A DNA stretch of 64,000 nucleotides from Lysinibacillus sp. PLM2 (GTDB taxonomy: Bacteria > Bacillota > Bacilli > Bacillales_A > Planococcaceae): the NCBI GenBank assembly GCA_023168345.1, contig AP025689.1, positions 1,672,001 through 1,736,000 on the forward strand, in the 5' to 3' direction. Shown in pieces: positions 18,354 to 26,757 of the stretch. Position 1 is the stretch's first letter, and each line of letters begins with the position of its first letter. The position numbers were made by a program, and so were the translations under genes. A model generated the notes under the pieces. The model ran no database searches. It worked only from the letters and a program-made list of their open reading frames with translations, and was not told where the DNA came from.

Positions 18354-18381
18354 TTGAATATACCCATACATGGTATATAGT
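18354..18381 (+). promoter_or_regulatory. copB promoter with overlapping CsoR-like operator
   Basis: TTGAAT (18354-18359), 16 bases, then TATAGT (18376-18381) form a sigma-A-like promoter. The palindrome TATACC-CATACAT-GGTATA (18359-18377) fills the spacer, so a bound repressor would block polymerase. The core ATACC-N7-GGTAT is shared with the site at 10921. Confidence 0.65.
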
Positions 18382-18456
18382 ATTAATATAAATACATGAA
18401 GGTTGTAGGTAGTTTTTCTTAATCTTCCTAAATCAGCTATAAGGAGCGTGATAGTA

Positions 18457-20640
18457 ATGAGAAACGATAATGGAGATGGTAAACAAAATCATAAACATCA
18501 CCATTCAAATCCAAGTGAACATGAACATCACAATAAAAGTGAGCATGTCCATGGTGGGCATAAGGGACATATTGCACATGATCATAGTAAACATCCAGGG
18601 CATGAACATCATAACCACGATGTACATGATCACAGCAAACATTCGGAACACCAAAATCACAGCCATGGTGGACATGATCATGAAGGAGGACATGACAAAC
18701 ATCATGGCCACTCGATAGGAGAATTTAAGAAACGTTTTTGGATCTCATTAGTTCTAACAATACCTATTTCATACTTATCCATGATGGTTCAAATGCTATT
18801 TGGGTATGAAGTCAACTTTCCAGGAGATACATTTTTATTATTCTTACTTTCTACAATAGTTTTTTTCTATGGAGGAAAGCCTTTTTTACTCGGTGCATGG
18901 AGTGAAATAAAAGACAAAGCACCTGGTATGATGTTGCTGATTTCGCTAGCAATTGTCACTGCTTACGTATATAGCACTTTAACAGCATTCTTTATTGAAG
19001 GTAGTGACTTTTACTTTGAGTTAGCTACTTTGATTGTTATTATGCTACTAGGTCACTGGATTGAAATGAAATCTATAATGGGAGCTTCAAAAGCATTAGA
19101 AGAGCTAATAAAATTAATGCCTAAAGAAGCACACAAAATAGATTCATCAGGAAATATTATTGATGTTTCTGTAGAGGATTTAAAACCAGGTAATCAAATC
19201 CTTGTTAAACCTGGAGAAAAAATTCCGCTTGATGGAAAAATATTCGAAGGTCATTCAACAGTTGATGAATCAATGTTGACTGGGGAATCAGTTCCTGTAG
19301 AAAAAACTATGGGAATGGAAGCTATTGGTGGGTCCATTAATGGTGAAGGTATTCTAAAAATAAACGTTAGTAAAACAGGTAGTGAAACATATCTTGCTCA
19401 AGTTATCCAATTAGTAAGTGACGCAGAAAAAACGAAATCTAAAGCACAAGGATTCGCTGACACTGCTGCAAAATGGTTATTCTATGTTGCGATTGTTGCA
19501 GGTATTATCACACTCGCATATTGGTGGTCAACTGGTGACTTTGATACTGCTTTAGAGCGAATGGTGACCGTATTAATTATTGCTTGTCCTCATGCATTAG
19601 GTTTAGCTACTCCACTAGTAACATCTAGATCAACATCTATTGCTGCAAAAAACGGCTTGTTAATCCGTAATCGTACCTCTTTTGAAAGTGCTTTTAGAAT
19701 CAATCGTATTGTATTTGATAAAACTGGTACATTAACTGAAGGTAATTTTGGTGTTACAAATATACATCCAACTGTAGGTATCAGTGAAGAGGAACTATTA
19801 AAACTAGCGTACTCAGTCGAAACGCAATCTGAACACCCGATTGCAAAAGGTATTGTAAAAGAAGGTAAGAAACGAGATTTAGAACTATATAAAGTATCCA
19901 ATTATCAAAACCTAACTGGTAAAGGACTTGTTGCGAAAATTAATGATTCTGAAATTGCCATTGTTAGTCCGGGCGTATTAAGAGAAAATAATATTTCCTT
20001 TGATATAGAAACTTATGAAAAACTTGCACAACAAGGGAAAACAGTTATTTTCGTATTAAAGGATAATGCGCTTCAGGGAATGATTGCATTAGCAGATATT
20101 ATTCGAGAATCATCTTATAAGGTTATAAAAGAATTAAATAATCTTGGAATTGAAACTGTCATGATGACTGGTGATAATAGTCGCGTAGCGCATTATGTAG
20201 GTGAAAAGCTTGGAATGACAAAGGTGATTGCTGAAGTATTACCACATGAAAAATCAAATAATGTGAGAGAATTAAAAGAGGGTGGCAAAAAAGTTGCGAT
20301 GGTTGGAGACGGTGTAAATGATGCACCAGCTTTAGCTGAAGCTGATTTAGGTATTGCTATTGGAGCGGGAACAGATGTTGCAATTGAAACTGCAGATGTT
20401 GTCCTAGTTAATAGTAACCCAGTAGATATTTTAAGCACTTTAAAACTTTCTAGGGCAAGTCGGATAAAAATGATTCAGAACTTAATTTGGGCTGCAGGAT
20501 ATAATATTATTGCTATCCCACTAGCAGCAGGGGTTCTTATTAGTGCAGGTATTGTGATCACACCGGCAATTGGGGCTGCGGTTATGTCATTAAGTACTAT
20601 AATCTGTGCGATTAATGCTCAACTATTGAGAATTGACTAA
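18457..20640 (+). CDS. copB: CopB-type P1B heavy-metal ATPase
   Basis: This membrane exporter has 727 residues. The N-terminal tail of about 90 residues is extremely His-rich (repeated HEHH, HDHSKH, HGGHDH) and replaces HMA domains. The membrane metal site is CPH in ACPHALGLATPLV, the mark of the CopB (P1B-3) subclass, which moves copper or silver. TGES, DKTGT, SEHPIAKG and GDGVNDAPAL are all present. I start it at ATG 18457, 10 bases after AAGGAG; a GTG at 18448 is only 1 base from that site. The CsoR-like palindrome overlaps its promoter. It appears monocistronic. Confidence 0.95.
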   Translation: MRNDNGDGKQNHKHHHSNPSEHEHHNKSEHVHGGHKGHIAHDHSKHPGHEHHNHDVHDHSKHSEHQNHSHGGHDHEGGHDKHHGHSIGEFKKRFWISLVLTIPISYLSMMVQMLFGYEVNFPGDTFLLFLLSTIVFFYGGKPFLLGAWSEIKDKAPGMMLLISLAIVTAYVYSTLTAFFIEGSDFYFELATLIVIMLLGHWIEMKSIMGASKALEELIKLMPKEAHKIDSSGNIIDVSVEDLKPGNQILVKPGEKIPLDGKIFEGHSTVDESMLTGESVPVEKTMGMEAIGGSINGEGILKINVSKTGSETYLAQVIQLVSDAEKTKSKAQGFADTAAKWLFYVAIVAGIITLAYWWSTGDFDTALERMVTVLIIACPHALGLATPLVTSRSTSIAAKNGLLIRNRTSFESAFRINRIVFDKTGTLTEGNFGVTNIHPTVGISEEELLKLAYSVETQSEHPIAKGIVKEGKKRDLELYKVSNYQNLTGKGLVAKINDSEIAIVSPGVLRENNISFDIETYEKLAQQGKTVIFVLKDNALQGMIALADIIRESSYKVIKELNNLGIETVMMTGDNSRVAHYVGEKLGMTKVIAEVLPHEKSNNVRELKEGGKKVAMVGDGVNDAPALAEADLGIAIGAGTDVAIETADVVLVNSNPVDILSTLKLSRASRIKMIQNLIWAAGYNIIAIPLAAGVLISAGIVITPAIGAAVMSLSTIICAINAQLLRID

Positions 20641-20860
20641 TTTGGTAAATAATTACAATAATTTCGCAAGAAGATTTTCTAAATATGTATGTGGAATAAA
20701 TATGGCAATTGAAAGTATCAAAAAAATTCGCTTAATAAACATTTTAGACGAATTTTCTTTCATTATTTTTAATATGAATATTAACCCTCTATTTATGGTT
20801 ATTCAGCATATAATAAATAAAATAATGAACAAATACTAACAAGAAAAAAGAGGTGAGAAC

Positions 20861-21229
20861 ATGTGTATAAATAACGACTTTATCCAAAATCATTCATATC
20901 GAGTATTTGAGGAAATACGTAAAAATTCTTTGTATAACGTAGCGAGAGTGGAATTTTCAGAGGGTTATTGTTGGGAACCTCAATTTCAAACTTCACAATT
21001 TAATAGTAATGACCTTATTACTAAAATAATTCTAGAAGATGAGAATAAAAATTATTTTACTGTTAATCCTGATGACTTTGGCTTAAGGTTTGCAAAGGGA
21101 GAGATCAATTATAAAGAATATCTAAAATTTCAAAAAGTAGATGACATTAAATGGATAGGCTATTCAATTCTGGGAGTTGGGATTTTGATAGCTATGATGT
21201 TTACAATGTATGTTTATTTCATAAATTAA
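20861..21229 (+). CDS. Hypothetical protein with C-terminal membrane anchor
   Basis: The product is 122 residues. The first 95 are polar and soluble-looking (NSLYNVARVEFSEGYCWEP). A single C-terminal helix (IGYSILGVGILIAMMFTMYVYF) would make it tail-anchored with the bulk in the cytoplasm. AAGAGGTGAG precedes ATG at good distance, so it is probably real. I recognise no family. It lies downstream of copB after a 220-base gap without a terminator, so it may be cotranscribed. Confidence 0.65.
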   Translation: MCINNDFIQNHSYRVFEEIRKNSLYNVARVEFSEGYCWEPQFQTSQFNSNDLITKIILEDENKNYFTVNPDDFGLRFAKGEINYKEYLKFQKVDDIKWIGYSILGVGILIAMMFTMYVYFIN

Positions 21230-21240
21230 TGTTTGAGAAA

Positions 21241-21271
21241 TAGCCTTGTTAATCTATTATTAGCAAGGCTA
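21241..21271 (+). terminator. Probable terminator after the tail-anchored protein
   Basis: AGCCTTG (21242-21248) pairs with CAAGGCT (21264-21270), and inner TTAAT/ATTAG bases partly extend the stem. The T run is interrupted by A. Confidence 0.5.
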
Positions 21272-21456
21272 ATTTAAATTTTTACTTTCAACAAAATCCC
21301 CGTTACTTTAAGTGTTATTCCTCACAAATTACTTCGAATAAAATTTCACAGCTGGTTCCTAAATCCAACTATTACCTTTATAGTGTGATCTTTTTCATAG
21401 AATTAAAAATTTAATAGTTGCACTATGTAAAGTAATTGGTTATTATTTGTTTTGTT

Positions 21457-21475
21457 AATAGTAATCATTACTATT
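21457..21475 (+). promoter_or_regulatory. Zur-type operator upstream of the zinc-binding lipoprotein
   Basis: AATAGTAAT-C-ATTACTATT is a perfect 9-1-9 inverted repeat only 16 bases before the start codon. It matches the Firmicute Zur box core TAATNATTA. Repression of the downstream gene when zinc is plentiful is expected. Confidence 0.8.
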
Positions 21476-21491
21476 TGTAAGGGTGAAAAAG

Positions 21492-22526
21492 TTGAAAAAT
21501 TATATATTTACACTGTTGATTCTTTGCTTTGTTCTACTAGCGGCATGTAGCAATGAAACTGCGCAGAACGAACAGGGGAATGAAAGTTCTGAAGAAGAAA
21601 CAAAATTACAGGTTTATACAACGGTATATCCATTAAGTTATTTTACACAACGTATTGGTGGAGAATTTGTTAAAGTGTCATCTGTTTATCCCCCAGGAGC
21701 AAATGAGCATTCATTTGAGCCAACGCAACAAGATATGATTGAGTTAGCAGAGTCAGATTTGATATTCTACATCGGTTTTGGTCTTGAAGGTTTTATTGAA
21801 AATGCACAAGAGACATTAAAAAATGAAAAAGTAGAGTTTGTTGCTACAACAGCCAATATACCTAATGAAAAGCTTAATATAAGCACCGGCGATTCACAAG
21901 TCGCACATTCGGAGGAAGATGAAGGCACCCAAGTTGAAGAAGCACACAATGATGAGGAAGTAACAAGTGAATCTGAAGATGTACATACAGAACATAATGA
22001 AATTGATGCTCATGTATGGCTTTCTACATCTCTTTCTGCAGATCTTGCATTAGCCATAAAGAGTGCACTTACAGAAAAAATGCCAGAACAGGCTGATAAG
22101 TTTGAAGCAAATTATCAAAAATTAGTGAAAGAGTTAGAAACACTAGATATTCAGTTTAAAGATATGGTGGCCCAAGCTAATACACGAACATTTTTTGTAT
22201 CACACGCTGCTTTTGGATATATTGCTGGGGAATATGGTTTGCAACAAGTACCAATTGCTGGTCTGAATTCACAAAATGAACCTTCACAAAAGGAATTATT
22301 AGAGGTCGTTGCTTTAGCAGAAGATTTAGAAATTGAATATATTTTATTTGAGCAAAATGTTTCTACTAAATTGGCAGAGATTATACAATCTGAAATTGGA
22401 GCGGAATCACTTACATTGCATAACCTAAGTGTCCTTACCAAAGAAGATATTGCGAATAATGAAACGTATTTCACTTTGATGGAACAAAATATTGAAACTT
22501 TAAGAAAAGCGTTAGGGAATAAATAG
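21492..22526 (+). CDS. znuA: Zinc ABC transporter substrate-binding lipoprotein (ZnuA/AdcA type)
   Basis: This lipoprotein captures Zn(II) outside the membrane. The lipobox is LAAC followed by SNET. Metal ligands expected in cluster A-I proteins are seen as His in ANEHSFEPT, His in IDAHVWLS, His in SHAAFGYIAGEYG, and an acidic residue near the C-terminus. A His/Asp/Glu-rich loop (about residues 130-175) lies before DAHVW, as in zinc-specific members. I choose TTG 21492, 8 bases after AAGGG; the in-frame GTG 21483 lies on that site. No ABC permease or ATPase gene is adjacent. The Zur box just upstream supports zinc control. Confidence 0.9.
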   Translation: MKNYIFTLLILCFVLLAACSNETAQNEQGNESSEEETKLQVYTTVYPLSYFTQRIGGEFVKVSSVYPPGANEHSFEPTQQDMIELAESDLIFYIGFGLEGFIENAQETLKNEKVEFVATTANIPNEKLNISTGDSQVAHSEEDEGTQVEEAHNDEEVTSESEDVHTEHNEIDAHVWLSTSLSADLALAIKSALTEKMPEQADKFEANYQKLVKELETLDIQFKDMVAQANTRTFFVSHAAFGYIAGEYGLQQVPIAGLNSQNEPSQKELLEVVALAEDLEIEYILFEQNVSTKLAEIIQSEIGAESLTLHNLSVLTKEDIANNETYFTLMEQNIETLRKALGNK

Positions 22527-22780
22527 TTACTTCTAATTATGTAATTTTATTGATTAGATATAATTTAAAACTCGTTTCAAGTGTATTTTCATCTAAGAAG
22601 GTTAAGGTTACTTTTAATAATGGAATTCTTGAGAAAATTACCAAAGTAATTGTGAACTTTGGTTGATGTTAACAAGGGAAAATCTATGGCGCTCTAATAG
22701 CACCTTTTTATAATCTAATACCCTAAGTAAGCATATTTATGGTTGAGAAAGAACAAAATAGAGTTTGTATTTTATTTTAA
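22527..22780. other. Intergenic stretch, no gene seen
   Basis: The segment is AT-rich with stops in all frames. A GGCGCT/AGCACC hairpin with one mismatch before TTTTT near 22689-22712 might be a worn terminator. Confidence 0.3.
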
Positions 22781-22814
22781 TCTGCATAATTTCTGCAAAT
22801 TTTAGGATTATAAT
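22781..22814 (+). promoter_or_regulatory. Direct-repeat promoter of ydhK
   Basis: TCTGCATAATT (22781-22791) and TCTGCAAATTT (22792-22802) are 11-bp repeats. A consensus TATAAT (22809-22814) follows after 6 bases. This is the cleanest member of the six-site set. Confidence 0.72.
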
Positions 22815-22845
22815 TACAATGAAAATAACTTAGGGGGTATTTAGA

Positions 22846-23484
22846 ATGAAAAATAAAATAATGTTTGGAATTATTTCGTTTTTAGCAGTTTTAACACTTT
22901 CTGCCTGTGCAGGTGGAAATAACGAAGAAAAAACTGAGAATGAGACTGTTCAAGAAGAGAATAATGATATGGCTGGTCATAACATGGAAGAAATGGATGG
23001 AATGGAGGAATCAGAGGAAACTGATGATATGCAAGGTATGGACCATTCTAACATGAATCACTCAGGATCAGGTGAAGTTCCAGAAGGTTTAATTGAAGCT
23101 GAGAACCCAACTTTCCCTGTTGGCAGTAAAGCAACTATTGAATCAGATCATATGTCTGGTATGAAAGGTGCAGAAGCAACAATTGTGGGTGCTTATGATA
23201 CAACGGTATATACTGTCTCATATACTCCAACTACTGGTGGTGACCCAGTTACAAATCATAAGTGGGTTATCCATGAGGAATTAGAAGATGTTGGTGAAGA
23301 ATCTTTAGAGCCAGGAACTGAAGCAACAATTAATGCTGATCATATGGAAGGTATGAAGGGTGCTACTGCTACAATAGACTCCGCTGAAGAAACAACCGTT
23401 TATATGGTTGACTTTACTTCTACAACTGGTGAACAAGTAACAAACCATAAATGGGTAACAGAAAGTGAATTATCAGCCCAATAA
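22846..23484 (+). CDS. ydhK: YdhK-family lipoprotein (two DUF1541 repeats)
   Basis: This secreted lipoprotein has 212 residues with lipobox LSAC. An acidic Met/His-rich linker (MAGHNMEEMDGMEE, GMDHSNMNHSG) resembles copper-binding Met motifs. Two DUF1541 repeats follow: AENPTFPVGSKATIESDHM...NHKWVIHEEL and EPGTEATINADHMEGMKG...NHKWVTESELS. It is probably a copper-binding or protective envelope protein; the function is not established. It is monocistronic behind the 22781 promoter. A dead copy lies at 12473. The linker motif GMDHSNM is also present in the multicopper oxidase at 30066. Confidence 0.9.
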   Translation: MKNKIMFGIISFLAVLTLSACAGGNNEEKTENETVQEENNDMAGHNMEEMDGMEESEETDDMQGMDHSNMNHSGSGEVPEGLIEAENPTFPVGSKATIESDHMSGMKGAEATIVGAYDTTVYTVSYTPTTGGDPVTNHKWVIHEELEDVGEESLEPGTEATINADHMEGMKGATATIDSAEETTVYMVDFTSTTGEQVTNHKWVTESELSAQ

Positions 23485-23566
23485 ATTAATCTTAAAACAG
23501 GTGTCCAAATATGGGCTGTTGGCAAAATGGAGTTTTCCGAAAAGTTAAATGACGACTTTTGATTTG

Positions 23567-23626
23567 CTCCCTATTAGATAGGCAGATGAACATATAAAAT
23601 TCATCTTATCTAATAGGGGGCTTTTC
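23567..23626 (+). terminator. Long hairpin terminator after ydhK
   Basis: CCCTATTAGATA pairs with TATCTAATAGGG, and after a 3-base bulge AGATGAA pairs with TTCATCT. A TTTT run follows. The stretch 23627-23972 shows no gene. Confidence 0.75.
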
Positions 23627-23972
23627 TTATAAAAGTTACATTCCTAAAAAATAGTAGAACGTTCCTGTTTTTTCTGAGAAATATTCTTATACAAACAGTT
23701 GCAGTAGAGGTTGAAATTATAAGCCGTACAAAGTAATGTTAACCATCTTTATTTCCGTGTTGTAGTTTAGTACTTCGTTAAATTAATTGAAAAGTAATGT
23801 CTGGTTTTTACTAAATTGCATTACATAGTGGAAGGCATTAGGAATCCTGATTTCGAAAGGAAACAATTAAAACACTTAAACATCTGGTCTTATTAAGGAT
23901 TGAAGTATGGTTCAAAAAATCCTAATCATTTATCCTATGAACGTTACTTATATAACCAATTAGGAGGTATAT

Positions 23973-24599
23973 ATGTTGAAAAAATCTATCCCTGTAATTT
24001 TCATTTCTTTACTTATTAGCTATGTCATTTTTGTTTATTTATTTGAAAAAAACACCATTAATATTAGTAAAACAGTACATGTTAATGAGCAAGTAAACTT
24101 AAATGAATCCCCCAAAAACACACCGGCTGAAATGACCGAAACAGGTTTAATAGGATCCGTTAAAAACTATCAAAAAGTTACACTTGCTCCACAATTTACA
24201 TTGAAAAATATGAATGGCACAGCCGTTAATCTTTCTGATTTTAAAGGTAAGATAGTAATATTAAACTTTTGGGCCACTTGGTGTCCACCATGCAGAGAAG
24301 AAATGCCTGATATGCAAAGGTTTTATGAAAAAAATAAAGAAAACGGAATTGAAATCGTTGCCGTTAATCTAACTAATCTTGATAATGGTGTACAAGCAAT
24401 TGAATCATTTATACAAGATTATGGTTTAACCTTCCCGATATTATTAGACAAAGATGGTGTTGTTGGGAGTATGTACGAAATTTTAACGATACCAACAAGT
24501 TTTATTATAGATACTGATGGGGGAGTTTTCCAAAAGATAGTTGGACCAATGAACGAACAAATGATGAATGAAATAGTTAGTTCAATTAAAGGTGGTTGA
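23973..24599 (+). CDS. Second ResA/TlpA-like membrane thioredoxin
   Basis: The product is 208 residues. A signal anchor (about 5-24) and a linker of about 50 residues precede the Redoxin fold with WCPPC in FWATWCPPCREEMP and the cis-Pro motif TIPTS. It is longer than the 3389 paralogue and closer to classical ResA/TlpA. AGGAGGT precedes ATG. No CcdA is adjacent, so it may rely on the one at 2636. It lies just ahead of the copper-storage gene and may reduce thiols of copper proteins outside the cell (inference). Confidence 0.9.
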   Translation: MLKKSIPVIFISLLISYVIFVYLFEKNTINISKTVHVNEQVNLNESPKNTPAEMTETGLIGSVKNYQKVTLAPQFTLKNMNGTAVNLSDFKGKIVILNFWATWCPPCREEMPDMQRFYEKNKENGIEIVAVNLTNLDNGVQAIESFIQDYGLTFPILLDKDGVVGSMYEILTIPTSFIIDTDGGVFQKIVGPMNEQMMNEIVSSIKGG

Positions 24600-24744
24600 T
24601 GAAAAGTACGGGAGTATAAATTAACCTTGTTTGAAATATGGGAGAAATGTTGATGAGACTTACCCAATTTTTTTGACTTTAGTTTAAAAAATAAGGCAAT
24701 GTACATAATACTTTTGAACTTAATATTATTGGAGGTAATTAAAA

Positions 24745-25074
24745 ATGAACATGAGTTTACAAGAATGTATTAAAGCTTGCCTGGAATGTATGGAGGCTTG
24801 TAATGGATGTTATGATGAATGTTTAAAAGAAGAAGATGTAAAAATGTTAGCTGAGTGTATACGCTCTTTACGTGAATGTGCAGACATTTGTGCCTTTGCC
24901 GCGAAATCAATGCAATCAGATAGCCCGTATATAAAACAAATTTGTCAAGCCTGTGCAGATATTTGTCAATCTTGTGGTGACGTATGTAAAAAACATGAGC
25001 ATCATGAACATTGTAAACAATGTGCTGAATCTTGCTACAAATGTGCAGAAACTTGTCGAAAAATGGCTGTATGA
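24745..25074 (+). CDS. Four-helix-bundle copper storage protein, second copy
   Basis: The product is 109 residues with 19 cysteines in CxxxC and CxxC spacing (CIKACLECMEACNGC, CQACADICQSCGDVC, CKQCAESCYKCAETC) plus a HEHHEH patch. It is a paralogue of the 12053 gene with the same cysteine count. No export signal is seen, so it should store Cu(I) in the cytosol. GGAGGT precedes ATG. The cupredoxin gene follows within 27 bases, while in the other copy the cupredoxin precedes. The two modules are therefore duplicated but rearranged. Confidence 0.93.
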   Translation: MNMSLQECIKACLECMEACNGCYDECLKEEDVKMLAECIRSLRECADICAFAAKSMQSDSPYIKQICQACADICQSCGDVCKKHEHHEHCKQCAESCYKCAETCRKMAV

Positions 25075-25100
25075 TTTATTAATGAAATTAAATACTTCTT

Positions 25101-25571
25101 GTGTCTATAATTTCATTTTACTTATTTGGTGGGGTTTCTTATGCTGAGAATAGGATTAAATTAGCCACTAATCCGCCTTTACATAATGAGCATACACAAA
25201 TAACACCTTCAAAAAAAAATGAAGTTAAGGAATCAAAAGAAATTATTATAAAGACTGTCGATATGAGATACTCGCCATCAAATTTTGTTCTCGAAAAAAA
25301 TCAGCCAGTTAAGCTAATTCTCAAAAATGAGGATACCGTCGAACATGATATTGAAATTAAAATTCCAACAAATAGTAAAGAGGAATCCGAAGATAATCAT
25401 GAAAACCATGGAAATAAAGCGAATCAAGAAAATACTATTCATCTTCATACAGGACCTAAAGAAGAGCAGATGATTATTTTCACTCCTACAGAATCAGGAT
25501 TATATGAATTCGTTTGTACGGTTCCTGGACATAAGGAGTCGGGGATGGTTGGTTGGATTACGATTACCTAA
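25101..25571 (+). CDS. Cupredoxin-domain protein, 5'-truncated copy of the 10990 gene
   Basis: A GTG start would give 156 residues: a signal-like helix ending GGVSYAE, a polar linker, and a cupredoxin domain with VEHDIEI, LHTGP and the copper loop C-T-V-P-G-H-x4-GM. It aligns colinearly with residues from about 155 onward of the 10990 protein (ISFYFIGGVSYAE matches ISFYLFGGVSYAE). The multi-helix N-terminal half is missing. No Shine-Dalgarno sequence precedes the GTG and the frame closes 9 bases upstream. It may be translated by coupling to the copper-storage gene or be a decaying fragment. Confidence 0.6.
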   Translation: MSIISFYLFGGVSYAENRIKLATNPPLHNEHTQITPSKKNEVKESKEIIIKTVDMRYSPSNFVLEKNQPVKLILKNEDTVEHDIEIKIPTNSKEESEDNHENHGNKANQENTIHLHTGPKEEQMIIFTPTESGLYEFVCTVPGHKESGMVGWITIT

Positions 25572-25725
25572 GATGGAGTTTAAGACAAATTATATTAATC
25601 TTATATTGTAAGGTTTAATCATAATAATTTCATCTTCAAATCGTTCTTTTAACTATTGTTGTTTTATTAAAAAAGTATCCTTGAGTTATTTTGAAAACTG
25701 TAATTATTTAGATTTAAGGTACGGC
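25572..25725. other. Gap before the csoR remnant
   Basis: AT-rich, with no gene. Together with the remnant at 25726 it fills the 25572-25947 interval. Confidence 0.3.
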
Positions 25726-25921
25726 AATCGTGAATTAATAGGGTTTAATTGAAAGAGAAACTTATTGTGATGGTTTTAACACAATTATCTGCTACTAATG
25801 CTGTGTTTAATAATGTAGCAAAACTGCTTCTTAAAGTGCATATGAAATGTATGTTGTTAATTGTATACAAGAAGGGGATTTAGAATTTTTAGATGAAATG
25901 CTTGTCCGATTCAAAAATTAA
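25726..25921 (+). pseudogene. csoR: Decayed csoR
   Basis: Three frames must be joined to read it. GLIERETYCD, shift, VLTQLSATNAVFNNVAKLLLK-HMK, shift, VVNCIQEGDLEFLDEMLVRF then TAA. This is the CsoR order GxIE...YCxD-LTQxxAxxxALxxxAxxLLxxHMxxC...AI. Two frameshifts and stops in the N-terminal part make it dead. It sits directly upstream of copZ, which is the classical csoR-copZ arrangement. Confidence 0.85.
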
Positions 25922-25947
25922 AGAAAAAATAAAAGGAGAGAACTAGT

Positions 25948-26154
25948 ATGGGAAATGTAAAATTAAACGTAAACGGAATGTCATGTGGTCATTGTGTAAA
26001 ATCGATTGAAGGCAGTGTTGGATCGTTAGATGGTGTTGAACTAGTAAAAGCTGATTTAGTCGCTGGTAAGGTAAACGTTGAATTCAATGATGAAAAAGTA
26101 ACACTCGAAAAAATTAAAGAGACAATTGAAGATCAAGGATATGATGTTGAGTAA
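25948..26154 (+). CDS. copZ: Copper chaperone CopZ
   Basis: The product is 68 residues forming a single HMA fold. The Cu(I) motif GMSCGHC is at residues 10-16, and ALKADL-type strands and DQGYDVE complete the fold. It hands copper to CopA in the cytosol. AAAAGGAGAG precedes ATG. It is the only intact gene of a former csoR-copZ-copA operon, since csoR upstream and copA downstream are remnants. The functional CopA is at the left edge of the window. Confidence 0.94.
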   Translation: MGNVKLNVNGMSCGHCVKSIEGSVGSLDGVELVKADLVAGKVNVEFNDEKVTLEKIKETIEDQGYDVE

Positions 26155-26238
26155 AAAGATATAGGGTACTTCATTAGCACTGTATTTCTTCTTAAAGTTT
26201 ATACTCCGTAGTGGCATGCTAAATAGAATGAAGGCAAG

Positions 26239-26350
26239 TTGGGTAGTGAATTAGAAACAAGTCTACAAATAACAGGTATGACTTGAGCACCTTGTGAAGC
26301 AAGTATAGAAAAAAGTGCTAAGTAGCATGGAAGGTGAAGAACAAAGCAAA
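26239..26350 (+). pseudogene. copA: Remnant of the copA 5' end
   Basis: The frame reads ETSLQITGMT, TGA, APCEASIEKSAK, TAG, then HG; a shifted reading of the last part gives SMEGEEQSK. This matches the first HMA domain of CopA ([25 protein letters not shown]), whose end is seen at base 3. TGA replaces the first metal cysteine. The rest of the ATPase is absent. Confidence 0.82.
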
Positions 26351-26376
26351 ATTTTTGTTATTTTATAAACATGAAT

Positions 26377-26410
26377 GGCTTGCCAATGTTTTCGAAAAGC
26401 CTGTTTTTTT
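26377..26410 (+). terminator. Possible terminator after the copA remnant
   Basis: GGCTT pairs with AAGCC, followed by TGTTTTTTT. Confidence 0.5.
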
Positions 26411-26489
26411 CTTCATATTTACGAAAACTTTCACCTGTTTAAGAGGATAATGCACCACCATCATTTGACAATTAAATGCTATTATAAGG

Positions 26490-26549
26490 ATCCTTCCTTC
26501 TGTGGTTATTTCATAGTTGCTTAAACTTAACAGAAAAGGATTCTTTTTT
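26490..26549 (+). terminator. Second terminator-like hairpin before pdxS
   Basis: ATCCTT-CC-TTCTGT pairs with ACAGAA-A-AGGAT across a 26-base loop, followed by TCTTTTTTA. The stretch to 26742 then holds only AT-rich promoter-like sequence. Confidence 0.45.
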
Positions 26550-26757
26550 ATTTATTTCACAGTTGAAGACTGATTGAAAAGATTGTATTAATAAATCAGG
26601 TTTATATGTCTAGAATATCGAGTCCTTTTAAACATATTGTTGCAGATTTATAAGTTGTCACCTCAAACTGACCTTGTTAAATTTTAGGAAATTGGCTCTT
26701 TTTATGTAGTCAATCTTCATTATAATAAAAATTATAATAGGAATGGGGGTTATGTTA

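Noticed and set aside
18470..18718. Met/Ile-rich ORFs on both strands over the copB N-terminus
   Set aside because: They are out-of-frame readings of the CAT/CAC histidine codons of CopB.
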